64,000 bases of DNA from Methylobacter luteus IMV-B-3098 (GCF_000427625.1 NZ_KE386569.1:2941778-3005777), one strand, 5' to 3'; shown: positions 49,124 through 58,746, numbered from the stretch's first letter. Notes: a model not told the origin generated them from the sequence alone. Numbers and translations are program-made.

Positions 49124-49275
49124 GTAAAAACGCTTATTCTGTCCGTTAATATTGTTCGTCAAGGCAATGGTTGAATAAGTGTGACAAGCTATACAATAAG
49201 TAAAAACACTTAGTTTATCCGTTAATGCAATTCGTCAAGGCAGTTATTGAATAAATGTGATAAACTATACATTGA
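49124..49275 (+). repeat. Two tandem 76-bp units upstream of rnpB
   Basis: Units 49124-49199 and 49200-49275 match in length and in 60 of 76 positions by eye. Both start GTAAAAAC, share CCGTTAAT, TTCGTCAAGGCA and TTGAATAA, and end near CTATACA. The TATACA in each unit looks like a -10 box, so rnpB may have two copies of its promoter or regulatory region. The first unit begins directly after the rsmI stop. Confidence 0.7.
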
Positions 49276-49624
49276 AAGAGTCGGCTGAGCAGTCGCTGTT
49301 TTATCGTTAAGATGAAATGGAGGAAAGTCCGGGCTCCATTGGGCAGGGTGCCAGGTAACGCCTGGGGGGCGTAAGCCTACGGAAAGTGCCGCAGAAAATA
49401 TACCGCCAGTCCTAGGTGGCTGGTAAGGGTGAAAAGGTGCGGTAAGAGCGCACCGCGCAACTGGTAACAGGAGCGGCAGGGTAAACCCCACCCGGAGCAA
49501 GATCAAATAGAGGAACAGACGCGTGGCCCGCGCGGTTCCTGGGTAGATTGCTTGAGCTGCAAGGTGACTTGCAGCCTAGATGAATGACTGTTCTAGACAG
49601 AACCCGGCTTACAGGCCGACTCTT
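49276..49624 (+). ncRNA. rnpB: RNase P RNA (M1 RNA), bacterial type A
   Basis: This is the catalytic RNA of RNase P, which matures tRNA 5' ends. The 5' strand GAGTCGGCTGAGCAGTCGC pairs with the 3' strand GGCCGACTC (end near 49622). It has the universal core GAGGAAAGTCCGGGCTCC, a bulge region with AGGGTGCCAGGTAACGCC, the GCCGCAGAAAATATACCGCC segment, the CGCAACTGGTAACAGGAG region and the 3' core ACAGAACCCGGCTTA. It lies between rsmI and mraZ, as in many gammaproteobacteria. Ends are set by the terminal pairing and may differ by a few bases. Confidence 0.95.
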
Positions 49625-49918
49625 TCTTTTGTTTAAGCCTCAAGTCTTCTCGAGGCTCGATCCATAAACATTTTTGAAGTTGAAGTTGTATGAAAATGTC
49701 CGGTAAATATTGCCGCAGTCCCTTCCTGTTTCTTTTCTCCTTTACTCATAAAGCCTGCTGATTTTAAGGCTCTTTTATTTAAAGTATTACTAACACAATA
49801 TCAATTAACTTTCTGATAAAGCATAAGATTTATTTTGAGGCATTTTATGTGTTTCAACCTGTGCTTTAAGGTTACGTAAGTCATTGTCAAAAAAGAAAGA
49901 TTAGAAATGAAATCGTCC

Positions 49919-49947
49919 TTGACTCAGGCTGATTTGAAATCTATAGT
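49919..49947 (+). promoter_or_regulatory. Promoter of the dcw cluster (Pmra-like)
   Basis: TTGACT (49919-49924) and TATAGT (49942-49947) are exactly 17 bases apart. It lies about 57 bases upstream of the mraZ start, and the MraZ boxes begin nine bases downstream of the -10 box. This mirrors the E. coli mra promoter layout. Confidence 0.7.
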
Positions 49948-49956
49948 GAATTATAG

Positions 49957-49981
49957 TGGTGAAAAGTGGAAAAAAATGGTT
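49957..49981 (+). promoter_or_regulatory. Three MraZ operator boxes
   Basis: TGG triplets occur at 49957, 49967 and 49977, exactly 10 bases apart (TGGTG, TGGAA and TGGTT with five-base spacers). This is the known MraZ box pattern of TGGGN repeats with five-base spacers, though here the fourth base is not G. The site lies just downstream of the promoter and supports autorepression of the dcw operon by MraZ. Confidence 0.7.
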
Positions 49982-50004
49982 TTTTCGGGAATTCGAGGTA
50001 AGAC

Positions 50005-50472
50005 TTGTTTCGAGGTATCAGCTCAATCAATCTTGATGATAAAGGACGCCTTGCCATTCCAACTCGTTATCGGGAGGAATTGCACGATTGCTGTGATCGT
50101 CAGATGGTTGTGACAGTCGCTGTGAATGAGCGATGTGTCGGAGAGCATGGCTGTTTATGGCTTTATCCACTGCCAGAATGGGAAAAACTCGAACAAACAA
50201 TCAGTAAATTACCCACCTTAAATAAAATGGCAGGTAAGTTAAGACGCTTCGTTATCGGAAATGCCTCTGAATGCGAGATGGACGGGCAGGGCAGATTGTT
50301 ATTGCCGGAAAAACTCAGGACGTTTGCGCATATGGACAAGAAAATTGTTCTAGTTGGTCAGCTTAATAAGTTTGAAATCTGGAACGAAGAGGCATGGACG
50401 GCAAAAGAAAATGAATGGCTCAGTGGCGATGATGACGAAGGGTTGGAAGATCTAGGATCATTATCCTTTTAA
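50005..50472 (+). CDS. mraZ: Transcriptional regulator MraZ
   Basis: MraZ is the first gene of the dcw cluster and represses it. The 155-residue protein has two AbrB-like MraZ repeats: ISSINLDDKGRLAIPTRYRE (residues 5-24) and ASECEMDGQGRLLLPEKLR (about residues 87-105). Both have the DxKGR/DxQGR motif. It starts with TTG at 50005, after GAGGTAAG as ribosome binding site; no ATG fits the conserved N-terminus MFRGISSINLD. The TTG may limit expression. MraZ boxes lie in the leader. Confidence 0.94.
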   Translation: MFRGISSINLDDKGRLAIPTRYREELHDCCDRQMVVTVAVNERCVGEHGCLWLYPLPEWEKLEQTISKLPTLNKMAGKLRRFVIGNASECEMDGQGRLLLPEKLRTFAHMDKKIVLVGQLNKFEIWNEEAWTAKENEWLSGDDDEGLEDLGSLSF

Positions 50473-50488
50473 GACGGGAGATTTGTTA

Positions 50489-51415
50489 GTGAAACATTTG
50501 CCCGTTATGTTTGCGGAAGCTCTGCAACAGTTGGCGATTAAAAAAGACGGCATCTATCTGGATTGTACATTTGGTCGAGGTGGCCACAGTCAGGGAATTT
50601 TGGATCAGTTGGGTCCATCCGGGCGATTGCTGGCTTTTGACCGCGATGTCGATGCGGTTAACTCCGATTATGCACAGGCCATGCTTAAAGATAAGCGATT
50701 CCAGTTGATGCATAACTGCTTTTCCGAGTTGGAAAACATAGTGACTAGCGAGGGACTGATGAGCCATGTCGATGGGATTTTGATGGATCTGGGTGTGTCA
50801 TCTCCTCAACTGGATAACCCTGAAAGGGGCTTTAGTTTCCTGCGCGATGGACCGCTGGACATGCGCATGAATGGCAATGCCGGTGTATCGGCAGCGCAGT
50901 GGTTGATGACTGTTGATGAGCGGGATCTTGTCGAGGTTCTGTTTGAATATGGCGAGGAGCGCTTCGCGCGACGCATAGCTCGGGCTGTCATCGAAAGAAG
51001 AGCCCAATCGCCTATTACTACAACCCGACAATTAGCTTCGCTGATTGAAGAGGCCGTGCCGATAAGAGAAAAGCATAAGCATCCTGCAACGCGTACCTTT
51101 CAAGCAATACGCATTGAAATTAACAGGGAATTGGAAGAATTAAAAGATGTTCTGCAGCAATCGGCACGGGTACTGAAACCGGGCGGACGATTGGTGGTGA
51201 TTTCTTTTCATTCCCTGGAAGATAGAATCGTAAAGCGCTTTATTAGGGATGAGTCGGGGGCCAAGTATCACCCGGGCAAATTGCCTATCAAGGAAGTCGA
51301 TATTGAAAAAGGATTTTTTAAAAAAGCAAGTAAGGCATTAAAAGCCGGTAAGCAAGAGATTGCACAAAACCCTAGAGCGCGTAGCGCAATTATGCGAGTA
51401 GCTGAGAGACTTTAA
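50489..51415 (+). CDS. rsmH: 16S rRNA m4C1402 methyltransferase RsmH
   Basis: RsmH N4-methylates C1402 of 16S rRNA, the base whose ribose RsmI modifies. The 308-residue protein has KHLPVMFAEALQQL, the AdoMet motif YLDCTFGRGGHSQGIL, ILMDLGVSSPQLDNPERGFSF, DGPLDMRMN and VISFHSLEDRIVKRFI. I chose GTG 50489 with GGGAG eight bases upstream; a TTG at 50483 is only two bases from that site. ftsL follows without a gap. Confidence 0.95.
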   Translation: MKHLPVMFAEALQQLAIKKDGIYLDCTFGRGGHSQGILDQLGPSGRLLAFDRDVDAVNSDYAQAMLKDKRFQLMHNCFSELENIVTSEGLMSHVDGILMDLGVSSPQLDNPERGFSFLRDGPLDMRMNGNAGVSAAQWLMTVDERDLVEVLFEYGEERFARRIARAVIERRAQSPITTTRQLASLIEEAVPIREKHKHPATRTFQAIRIEINRELEELKDVLQQSARVLKPGGRLVVISFHSLEDRIVKRFIRDESGAKYHPGKLPIKEVDIEKGFFKKASKALKAGKQEIAQNPRARSAIMRVAERL

Positions 51416-51688
51416 GTGGCGACAGATCGGATTTTGGGTGTGGCAACTCTGCTGATAGTGCTCCTGGTATCGGCGTTGGCAGTGATTTACAGCAAATACT
51501 ATTCGCGGCTGATTTTTATAGAGATTCAGAAACAGGAAAGGACTTTAGATCAGTACGAAGTGGAATGGGGACAGTTGCAGTTGGAACTGACGACCTTAAC
51601 GGAACAGAATCGGGTTGAGTTAGTCGCGCGAGAGCAATTGAAACTGGTTATGCCATTACGGGATAAAATTATTTATATAAAGCCGTAA
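51416..51688 (+). CDS. ftsL: Cell division protein FtsL
   Basis: The 90-residue bitopic membrane protein has one hydrophobic helix (about residues 7-26, ILGVATLLIVLLVSALAVIY), then a coiled-coil periplasmic segment with EIQKQERTLDQYEVEWGQLQ and LELTTLTEQNRVE. FtsL joins FtsB and FtsQ to activate FtsWI. It starts with GTG at 51416, directly after the rsmH stop, and ends where ftsI starts. Size and position are as expected. Confidence 0.9.
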   Translation: MATDRILGVATLLIVLLVSALAVIYSKYYSRLIFIEIQKQERTLDQYEVEWGQLQLELTTLTEQNRVELVAREQLKLVMPLRDKIIYIKP

Positions 51689-53416
51689 ATGTTTGATTTT
51701 ATAGGTAATAAGAAAGCAGGTGCGCAATCTGGCGATTTTTCCGGCAGAAGAAAATTCGTCATGATATTCATGATGGGTTGCATGGTGACGTTGGTAGGAC
51801 GTGCGGTTGACCTGCAGGTGCTGAATAAGCAGTTTCTGAAAGACCAGGGCGATATGAGGCAGGTGGATGATGTATCTGTATCGGCCTACAGAGGCATGAT
51901 TAAGGATAGAAACGGTGAACCGCTGGCTATCAGCACTCCGGTGCAGTCCATTTGGGTGAATCCCAAGGAACTTAAGTTGGCTCCGAGGGAGCAAGTCCGA
52001 CAAATGGAAAAGCTGTTGGGTCTGCCGGAAGGCAAAGTCACCGAACTGCTTAAAGAGGATACCACTCGGCAATTCGCGTATATCGCCCGTCGGATCAATC
52101 CCGGGTATGCCGATCAGGTAAAAGAGTTAAAACTGCCCGGTGTGTATTTCGAGCGCGAATTTAAGCGATTTTATCCTACGGGCGGCGTTTCGGCGCATTT
52201 GGTGGGCTTTACCAATGTGGATGATATCGGACAGGAAGGGCTTGAGGCAGGGTATGAGAAAGCCTTGAGAGGCACTCCGGGCAGCAAACGGGTCATCAGG
52301 GATGGGCAGCGACGTATTATTGACGACATTGAAAACATTAAAGAGCCTGTTTCGGGAAAAAATCTCGAGTTAAGCATTGATCAGCGCATCCAGTATCTGG
52401 CGTATCGGGAATTGCAACTGGCCGTTGATAAGCATAAAGCCAAATCAGGCACTTTAGTGGTATTGGATGCAAAAAACGGAGAAATTCTGGCAGCAGTGAA
52501 CCAGCCGTCTTTCAATCCGAATACCCGCAAGAATTTAAAAGAAAGCTTATACAGGAACCGGGCGATGACAGATGTATTCGAGCCTGGTTCGACAGTTAAG
52601 CCCTTAGTGGTGGCGGCGGCTTTGGATGGCGGTTACGTCCGTCCTGATGAGGTTTTTGAAACCAACGGCATGCTTCGGGTCGGGCGCCATCTGGTCAGGG
52701 ATGTGCATAATTACGGCACCATGACTTTGACGGAAGTGCTGAAGAAGTCCAGCAATGTGGCCGTCAGCCAGATGGCGTTGGAAATGCCGCCGGCTTATTT
52801 CTGGGGCCTGTATGACAAGCTCGGATTTGGCGCGGCGACAGGCGCCGGTTTTCCCGGCGAAGCCAACGGGAGTCTGCTCGAGTACCACAAGTGGCATGCT
52901 TTTGAGCAGGCAACCCTATCGTTCGGCTACGGTTTGAATGTGACAGCCGTGCAACTGGCAAGAGCTTATACAGCTCTGGCAGATGATGGCATCCTGCATT
53001 CGATCAGCTTGTTGAAGCGGGACGAGGATGAGGATATGCGACGTGTGTTTTCGGCTAAAACCGCCAGGCGTGTCAGAGCGATGATGGAAAGCGTGATTAT
53101 GAAAGACGGCACGGCCTATGAAGCCAGAGTCGATGGCTACAGAGTCGCTGGTAAAACCGGAACGGCAAAGAAAGCTGGAGCCGGTGGCTATGTCGATAAA
53201 AGCTATCAGGCTGTTTTTGCAGGCATGGCGCCAGCCAGCGATCCGAGGCTGATTATCGTGGTCATGATTGACGAACCTTCCGCCGGACAATATTACGGCG
53301 GGGTGGTTTCCGCCCCGGTGTTTTCCAAAGTCATGGCCGGTGCGTTAAGGGTGCTGGGCGTAGCACCTGACCAGGAAAACACCATGCCGGTGCTGCTGAC
53401 GCAAAAAGCCTCATGA
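51689..53416 (+). CDS. ftsI: Septal peptidoglycan transpeptidase FtsI (PBP3)
   Basis: The 575-residue class B penicillin-binding protein has an N-terminal membrane helix (about residues 25-45) and a pedestal domain (RGMIKDRNGEPLAISTPV). The transpeptidase motifs are the catalytic EPGSTVKPL (SxxK), SSN (KKSSNVAVSQ) and KTG (VAGKTGTAKKAG). It starts right at the ftsL stop and overlaps murE by four bases. It works with FtsW in septal wall synthesis. Confidence 0.96.
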   Translation: MFDFIGNKKAGAQSGDFSGRRKFVMIFMMGCMVTLVGRAVDLQVLNKQFLKDQGDMRQVDDVSVSAYRGMIKDRNGEPLAISTPVQSIWVNPKELKLAPREQVRQMEKLLGLPEGKVTELLKEDTTRQFAYIARRINPGYADQVKELKLPGVYFEREFKRFYPTGGVSAHLVGFTNVDDIGQEGLEAGYEKALRGTPGSKRVIRDGQRRIIDDIENIKEPVSGKNLELSIDQRIQYLAYRELQLAVDKHKAKSGTLVVLDAKNGEILAAVNQPSFNPNTRKNLKESLYRNRAMTDVFEPGSTVKPLVVAAALDGGYVRPDEVFETNGMLRVGRHLVRDVHNYGTMTLTEVLKKSSNVAVSQMALEMPPAYFWGLYDKLGFGAATGAGFPGEANGSLLEYHKWHAFEQATLSFGYGLNVTAVQLARAYTALADDGILHSISLLKRDEDEDMRRVFSAKTARRVRAMMESVIMKDGTAYEARVDGYRVAGKTGTAKKAGAGGYVDKSYQAVFAGMAPASDPRLIIVVMIDEPSAGQYYGGVVSAPVFSKVMAGALRVLGVAPDQENTMPVLLTQKAS

Positions 53417-54888
53417 CGATGAAACTGAAGGATTTATTAACAGGATTGACGGTCATCGACGATGACTTGACGGTCACGGGTTTGGCGCTGGATAGCCGAG
53501 CTATAGTTGCCGGCAATGCATTTATTGCCTTGGATGGGGCCGCGCAACACGGATTGATGCATGTCGGTCAGGCTGTCGGAAATGGCGCCTGTGCTGTGAT
53601 TTTTGATCCGGCCGGGCAAGGAAAACAGTTGGCGGAGCGGGTCGGCGATATACCGGTGATTGCCGTAGACAATCTGGGATTTATGCTGGGTGAAATCGCC
53701 GCGCGTTTTTACGGCAATCCGTCTGAGTTGATCGATGTTATCGGTATTACCGGTACGAATGGAAAAACCTCGTGCAGTCAGTTTTTAAGTCAGCTTATGG
53801 ATGACTGCGGCATTATCGGGACACTGGGTTGGGGCGTGTGGGGCAAACTCAGCAAAACGCTTAACACGACGCCCGACGCCCTGGCCGTTCAGCACATACT
53901 GGCTGAACTGGTAAAGGCAAAAAAACAAATGGTCGCGATGGAAGTTTCCTCGCACGGCTTGGAACAGGGGCGCGTTAACGTCGTGCGTTTTAAAGGCGCC
54001 GTCTTTACGAATATCAGCCGCGATCACCTCGATTATCACGGCTCGATGGAGGCTTATGTTGAGGCCAAGCTGGGTTTATTGCACAAGCCCGGTCTGGCTT
54101 TCGCGGTAGTGAATCTGGATGATGATTACAGCGAGCAGATTATAGCGTCAGCGCCTGAACCGATTGTGGTTTGGGGATTTAGCGCCAAAGGGAAAACAGC
54201 GGGACCGAGTGAGAACGTGAATGTAGAACACATCCTGCATCAAGCTGACGGCATCGAATTTGACGTACGGTGGCGGCACGAGCAGCAGCGGGTCAAAGTG
54301 CCCTTATACGGCGACTTCAATATAGAGAACGTCCTGGCTGTATTGACCGTCATGCTGGCGATGGGGACTACGTTGACAGATGCCATTAAAAGGCTGGCGC
54401 GCATTGAACCGGTGGTTGGACGCATGGAACGCTTGGGTGGAGAGGGTGAGCCTCTGGTTTTTGTTGATTATGCCCATACGCCAGATGCGCTGGACAAGGT
54501 TTTATCCAGCGTCAGGAAGCATTGCAAAGAAGCTTTATGGCTGGTTTTCGGTTGCGGCGGCAACAGAGATGCCGGCAAGCGCCCGCAAATGGGCGCTTGC
54601 GCAGAACATTGGGCGGATCATGTGATTGTTACGGATGACAATCCGCGTTTTGAAAATGGACTCGACATAGTGAATGACATATTGACTGGTTGCAGTTTGG
54701 GTAAGGTTGAAGTGATTCAAAACAGAGAACAGGCGATACTAAAAGCAGTAGCAAGAGCTGGTGCAAACGATTGTATCGTGGTTGCCGGTAAAGGCCATGA
54801 GCAATATCAGGAGATCAATGGCGTAAAAATACCGTTCAGCGACAGAGAAGTCGTGATTGACGCATTAAAAGCGAGAGCGAAGCAATGA
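53413..54888 (+). CDS. murE: UDP-MurNAc-tripeptide synthetase MurE (meso-DAP adding)
   Basis: MurE adds the third residue to UDP-MurNAc-L-Ala-D-Glu. The 491-residue protein has VIGITGTNGKTSCSQFL (P-loop, about residues 109-125), MVAMEVSSHGLEQGRV, NISRDHLDYHGSMEAYVEAK, and the DDNPR motif in VIVTDDNPRFEN, which indicates meso-diaminopimelate specificity. It overlaps both ftsI and murF by four bases. Confidence 0.95.
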   Translation: MTMKLKDLLTGLTVIDDDLTVTGLALDSRAIVAGNAFIALDGAAQHGLMHVGQAVGNGACAVIFDPAGQGKQLAERVGDIPVIAVDNLGFMLGEIAARFYGNPSELIDVIGITGTNGKTSCSQFLSQLMDDCGIIGTLGWGVWGKLSKTLNTTPDALAVQHILAELVKAKKQMVAMEVSSHGLEQGRVNVVRFKGAVFTNISRDHLDYHGSMEAYVEAKLGLLHKPGLAFAVVNLDDDYSEQIIASAPEPIVVWGFSAKGKTAGPSENVNVEHILHQADGIEFDVRWRHEQQRVKVPLYGDFNIENVLAVLTVMLAMGTTLTDAIKRLARIEPVVGRMERLGGEGEPLVFVDYAHTPDALDKVLSSVRKHCKEALWLVFGCGGNRDAGKRPQMGACAEHWADHVIVTDDNPRFENGLDIVNDILTGCSLGKVEVIQNREQAILKAVARAGANDCIVVAGKGHEQYQEINGVKIPFSDREVVIDALKARAKQ

Positions 54889-56282
54889 TGGAGATGATGC
54901 TAAGCGACATTGCCCGCTGTGTACGCGGACAACTTGTCGGTCAGGATACGGCCATCTCATCGGTCAGTATCGATACGAGAGCCATTAGGCCCGGACAGCT
55001 GTATGTGGCAATTAAGGGGCACAATTTCGACGGCAATGATTTCGTGGATATGGCTGAGCAGGCAGGAGCCACCGCAGCCATCGTGCATAAAGAGGTTGCA
55101 GCAACAATGCCTCATATAGTTGTCGAGGATACGCGCCTGGCCTTGGCTGAACTGGCCGGCGCCTGGCGCCAGAAAGCATCGGTTTCGGTGGTCGGTATGA
55201 CCGGCAGTAACGGCAAGACGACGGTCAAAGAAATGGTTGCGGCCATATTGGGCGTCAATGATCCGGTATTGTTTACTCAAGGTAACCTGAACAATGAAAT
55301 CGGCGTGCCTTTGACGTTGTTGCGGCTCGAAGAGCGGCATCGTTATGCAGTGGTTGAGATGGGCGCCAACCATCCTGGAGAAATTACCTATACCAGCACT
55401 TATGCACAGGCCGATGTCGTGATCATCACGAATGTAGGTGCGGCGCATATAGAAGGATTCGGCAGTCTGGACGGTATTGCCAGAGCGAAAGGCGAAATCA
55501 TCCAGACGCTTAAAAATGACGGTATTGCCGTGCTGAATCGCGATGATGCCTATTTCGACTATTGGAAAACCATAGCCGGAGCCAGAAAAACTGTGTCATT
55601 CGGTTTAAATGACGGCGCTGACGTGACTGCCCGGTCAATCAGAACGGAAATTCGCACCAATGAGGGTACTAATGCAGGTAGTGCAGCTTCTGCCGAATTT
55701 ATTACCGGATTTGAGTTAGTCACGGCTCTGGGTTCTTTGGCCGTGAACTTAAAATTGGCAGGGCGGCACAATGTCGTTAACGCTCTCGCCGCGGCGGCAG
55801 CCTGTCTGGCCTTGGGGTTAGATCTGCAACAGATTAAACAGGGGTTGGAAAGCGTAAAGCCGGTAACTGGACGTTTGCAGCCGCTGGTAAGCCGGCAAGG
55901 CAACATCATCATTGATGATACTTATAACGCCAACTTTGCCTCGCTGAAAGCGGGACTGGCTGTTCTGGAAGATATGCCTGGCGAGCCCTGGGTTGTTCTG
56001 GGGGCTTTTGGCGAATTGGGGCCGGAGAGCAAGAAAATACATGAAGAAATGGGCGAGCTGCTTAAAGCCAGCGGTATCGTGCGACTGTTGGCGACGGGCG
56101 CCGATACCAGAAATACTGTGCGGTTTTTTGGCCCGGGAGCTACTTTTTTTGAGACCCAGAACGAGTTGATCGATGTCTTGAAACAAGAACTTAAAGGCAG
56201 CGAATCGGTTTTGATCAAAGGGTCGAGAGCGCAGCGCATGGAAAATGTAGCAGCAGCTCTGGTTGAAAATTTCAGGATTTAA
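54885..56282 (+). CDS. murF: UDP-MurNAc-pentapeptide synthetase MurF
   Basis: MurF adds D-Ala-D-Ala to the UDP-MurNAc-tripeptide. The 465-residue ligase has VVGMTGSNGKTTVKEMVAAI (P-loop, about residue 107), LFTQGNLNNEIGVPLTLLRL, YAVVEMGANHPGEI, ITNVGAAHIEGFGSLDGIA and IIDDTYNANFASLKAGL. The D-Ala-D-Ala is supplied by Ddl, encoded at the end of this cluster. It overlaps murE by four bases and mraY starts three bases later. Confidence 0.95.
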   Translation: MMEMMLSDIARCVRGQLVGQDTAISSVSIDTRAIRPGQLYVAIKGHNFDGNDFVDMAEQAGATAAIVHKEVAATMPHIVVEDTRLALAELAGAWRQKASVSVVGMTGSNGKTTVKEMVAAILGVNDPVLFTQGNLNNEIGVPLTLLRLEERHRYAVVEMGANHPGEITYTSTYAQADVVIITNVGAAHIEGFGSLDGIARAKGEIIQTLKNDGIAVLNRDDAYFDYWKTIAGARKTVSFGLNDGADVTARSIRTEIRTNEGTNAGSAASAEFITGFELVTALGSLAVNLKLAGRHNVVNALAAAAACLALGLDLQQIKQGLESVKPVTGRLQPLVSRQGNIIIDDTYNANFASLKAGLAVLEDMPGEPWVVLGAFGELGPESKKIHEEMGELLKASGIVRLLATGADTRNTVRFFGPGATFFETQNELIDVLKQELKGSESVLIKGSRAQRMENVAAALVENFRI

Positions 56283-56285
56283 AAG

Positions 56286-57368
56286 ATGTTACTTTATTTG
56301 GCAGATTATTTAATGACATTCGATGGCGGTTTTCGGGTTTTTCATTACCTGACCTTTCGCGCCATACTCGGAGCATTAACTGCATTGATGATCTCTTTCA
56401 TTGTCGGGCCGGTAATGATCAGAAAACTCAGCCGTAACAAGATCGGACAAAGTGTTCGCGAATGCGGACCGCAAACGCACTATGAGAAATCGGGAACCCC
56501 CACCATGGGCGGAACCCTGATCCTGGTGGCGATTGCCATCAGCACCTTGCTGTGGGCCGACCTCGGCAACCGTTATATCTGGGTCATTATGCTGGTTACC
56601 ATGGGCTACGGTGTTATCGGTTTCGTCGATGACTATCGAAAAGTCATTCGCCGCAATAGTGATGGCTTGTCGGCTAAAGCGAAGTATTTCTGGCAGTCCG
56701 CTATCGGGTTAGTGGCTGCGGTTTTTCTGTATAAAACGGCTGTGTTGCCGGCGGAAACGCAATTTATCGTGCCTTTTTTTAAGAGTGTCATGCTTGATAT
56801 GGGCTGGATGTATGTGGTGCTGGCCTATTTTGTCATTGTCGGCAGCAGTAATGCCGTTAACTTAACCGATGGTCTGGATGGTCTGGCCATCATGCCGACG
56901 GTCATGGTGGCTTCCGGTTTGGGAATTTTTGCCTATCTGTCAGGGCATGTGACGTTTGCCGAATATCTGGCGATTCCTTATTTACCTAATGCCGGGGAAT
57001 TAATTGTGTTTTGTGCCGCTTTAATCGGCGCCGGATTAGGATTTTTGTGGTTTAACGCTTATCCCGCGATGGTATTCATGGGCGATGTTGGCGCGCTGGC
57101 ACTGGGCGGAGCTTTAGGCGTATTAGCAATACTGGTTAGGCAAGAAGTTGTATTGATGATTATGGGCGGTGTTTTCGTCATGGAAACGGTATCCGTGATT
57201 ATTCAGGTTGCCTCTTTCAAGACGACAGGAAAACGTGTTTTCCGCATGGCGCCTATCCATCATCATTTTGAGTTGAAAGGTTGGCCCGAACCTCGGGTTA
57301 TCGTACGTTTCTGGATCATCACCGTGATTTTGGTGCTGATCGGTCTGGCAACTTTGAAATTGAGATAA
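56286..57368 (+). CDS. mraY: Phospho-N-acetylmuramoyl-pentapeptide transferase MraY
   Basis: MraY transfers phospho-MurNAc-pentapeptide to undecaprenyl phosphate, making lipid I at the inner membrane. The 360-residue protein has about ten hydrophobic segments and the motifs [21 protein letters not shown] (Asp pair), [16 protein letters not shown] and [15 protein letters not shown]. The C-terminal loop [17 protein letters not shown] carries the HHH motif. It is the expected length and lies between murF and murD. Confidence 0.96.
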   Translation: MLLYLADYLMTFDGGFRVFHYLTFRAILGALTALMISFIVGPVMIRKLSRNKIGQSVRECGPQTHYEKSGTPTMGGTLILVAIAISTLLWADLGNRYIWVIMLVTMGYGVIGFVDDYRKVIRRNSDGLSAKAKYFWQSAIGLVAAVFLYKTAVLPAETQFIVPFFKSVMLDMGWMYVVLAYFVIVGSSNAVNLTDGLDGLAIMPTVMVASGLGIFAYLSGHVTFAEYLAIPYLPNAGELIVFCAALIGAGLGFLWFNAYPAMVFMGDVGALALGGALGVLAILVRQEVVLMIMGGVFVMETVSVIIQVASFKTTGKRVFRMAPIHHHFELKGWPEPRVIVRFWIITVILVLIGLATLKLR

Positions 57369-57372
57369 GAAC

Positions 57373-58746
57373 ATGGATAAGACAGCGATTACAGAATTGT
57401 TAAAAAAGAATTTTGCGCTGGATCCACAGAGCGCCAAGGTTTTAGTGGTCGGTCTTGGCGTAACTGGTATTTCAGCGGCACGTTATTTACAAGATCTGGG
57501 GATTAAGTTCGCTATCGTCGATAGTCGGGCTAAACCGCCGTTAATGGAGGTGTTCACTCAGCAAATGCCTGATGCCGCGGTTTTTACCGGCGGATTTGAT
57601 GAAGCGGCTTTTAAAGTCGCCACGCACCTGGTCGTTAGTCCCGGTGTATCGCTTAGTGAAAAAGCCATCACTAAAGCCATTGCCAATGGCGCAAAAATCA
57701 TCAGCGATATTGATCTGTTTGCTTGCTCTGTTGATGTGCCGATCGTTGCGATTACCGGCTCCAACGGCAAAAGCACCGTAACAACCATGCTTGGGGAAAT
57801 GGTAAGGGAATCCGGCAAACGTGTAGGCGTAGGCGGAAATCTTGGGACACCGGCTCTGGATTTGCTGGAGCGGGATGCGGAGTTGTATGTGCTGGAGCTT
57901 TCGAGTTTTCAGTTGGAAAGAACCACCGTTTTCAATGCAGCGGCTGCTACCGTGCTCAATGTAACGGCGGATCATCTGGACAGGCATGCCGATATGGCCG
58001 GTTACGCCGAGGAGAAACGCAGGGTTTTTAACGGCAATGGTGTCATGGTAATCAATGTCGACGATCCTATTGTCAATGAGATGCGGGATAGAGGCCGTAA
58101 AGTGCTCACATTCTCTGTCAATGGCAAGAATGCGAATTTTTACCTTGCGGCAAAGGCTGATAAGGAATATCTGATGCACAACGATACCCTGCTGATGCCC
58201 CTGGCCGAATTGCCGCTTGAAGGCCGGCATAACGCGGCAAACGCGTTGGCCGCCTTGGCTTTAGGCGTGGCTATCGGGTTGGATGAGCCATCCATGTGCC
58301 GGGCGTTGCGAAAATTTAAGGGATTGGCGCATCGCATGCAGCGTGTCGCCGAAATACGCGGCGTCACCTGGGTTAACGATTCAAAGGCGACCAATATCGG
58401 CGCCTGTATGGCGGCTTTGCAGGGATATAACCGCAAAGTCATACTGATCGCCGGAGGCGATGCCAAAGGCGCCGATATGAATGAGTTGACGCCCGTAATC
58501 AAAGAAAAAGCCAAAAGTGTCGTATTAATGGGTAAGGATGCGGGGCTGATCGAGCAGGCGCTCAATGGGTGTGTGCCTGTTTATTCCGCTGAAAATATCG
58601 TTCAGGCGGTGCAGATTGCCGCCAATCTTGCTGATGCGGGCGAAAGCGTACTGCTTTCTCCAGCCTGTGCCAGTCTTGATCAGTTTAAAAATTATCAGGA
58701 TCGCGGCGAGAAATTTACCAAAGCAGTGCTGGAGCTAGTTGCATGA
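57373..58746 (+). CDS. murD: UDP-MurNAc-L-alanine:D-glutamate ligase MurD
   Basis: MurD adds D-Glu to UDP-MurNAc-L-Ala. The 457-residue ligase has the N-terminal VLVVGLGVTGISAARYL, the P-loop VAITGSNGKSTVTTMLGEM, GGNLGTPALDLL, LELSSFQLERT, NVTADHLDRHADMAGYAEEK and WVNDSKATNIGACMAAL. Four bases separate it from mraY, and ftsW overlaps its stop by four bases (58743-58746). Confidence 0.95.
   Translation: MDKTAITELLKKNFALDPQSAKVLVVGLGVTGISAARYLQDLGIKFAIVDSRAKPPLMEVFTQQMPDAAVFTGGFDEAAFKVATHLVVSPGVSLSEKAITKAIANGAKIISDIDLFACSVDVPIVAITGSNGKSTVTTMLGEMVRESGKRVGVGGNLGTPALDLLERDAELYVLELSSFQLERTTVFNAAAATVLNVTADHLDRHADMAGYAEEKRRVFNGNGVMVINVDDPIVNEMRDRGRKVLTFSVNGKNANFYLAAKADKEYLMHNDTLLMPLAELPLEGRHNAANALAALALGVAIGLDEPSMCRALRKFKGLAHRMQRVAEIRGVTWVNDSKATNIGACMAALQGYNRKVILIAGGDAKGADMNELTPVIKEKAKSVVLMGKDAGLIEQALNGCVPVYSAENIVQAVQIAANLADAGESVLLSPACASLDQFKNYQDRGEKFTKAVLELVA

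Larger units (their letters stand above)
49626..50004. other. Leader region between rnpB and mraZ
   Basis: This 380-base stretch has no credible gene. A 68-codon frame overlaps mraZ in another frame and is ignored. A small palindrome AGCCTC/GAGGCT (49636-49657) follows rnpB, and the dcw promoter and MraZ boxes (annotated separately) occupy the last 90 bases. The middle is AT-rich. Confidence 0.6.
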
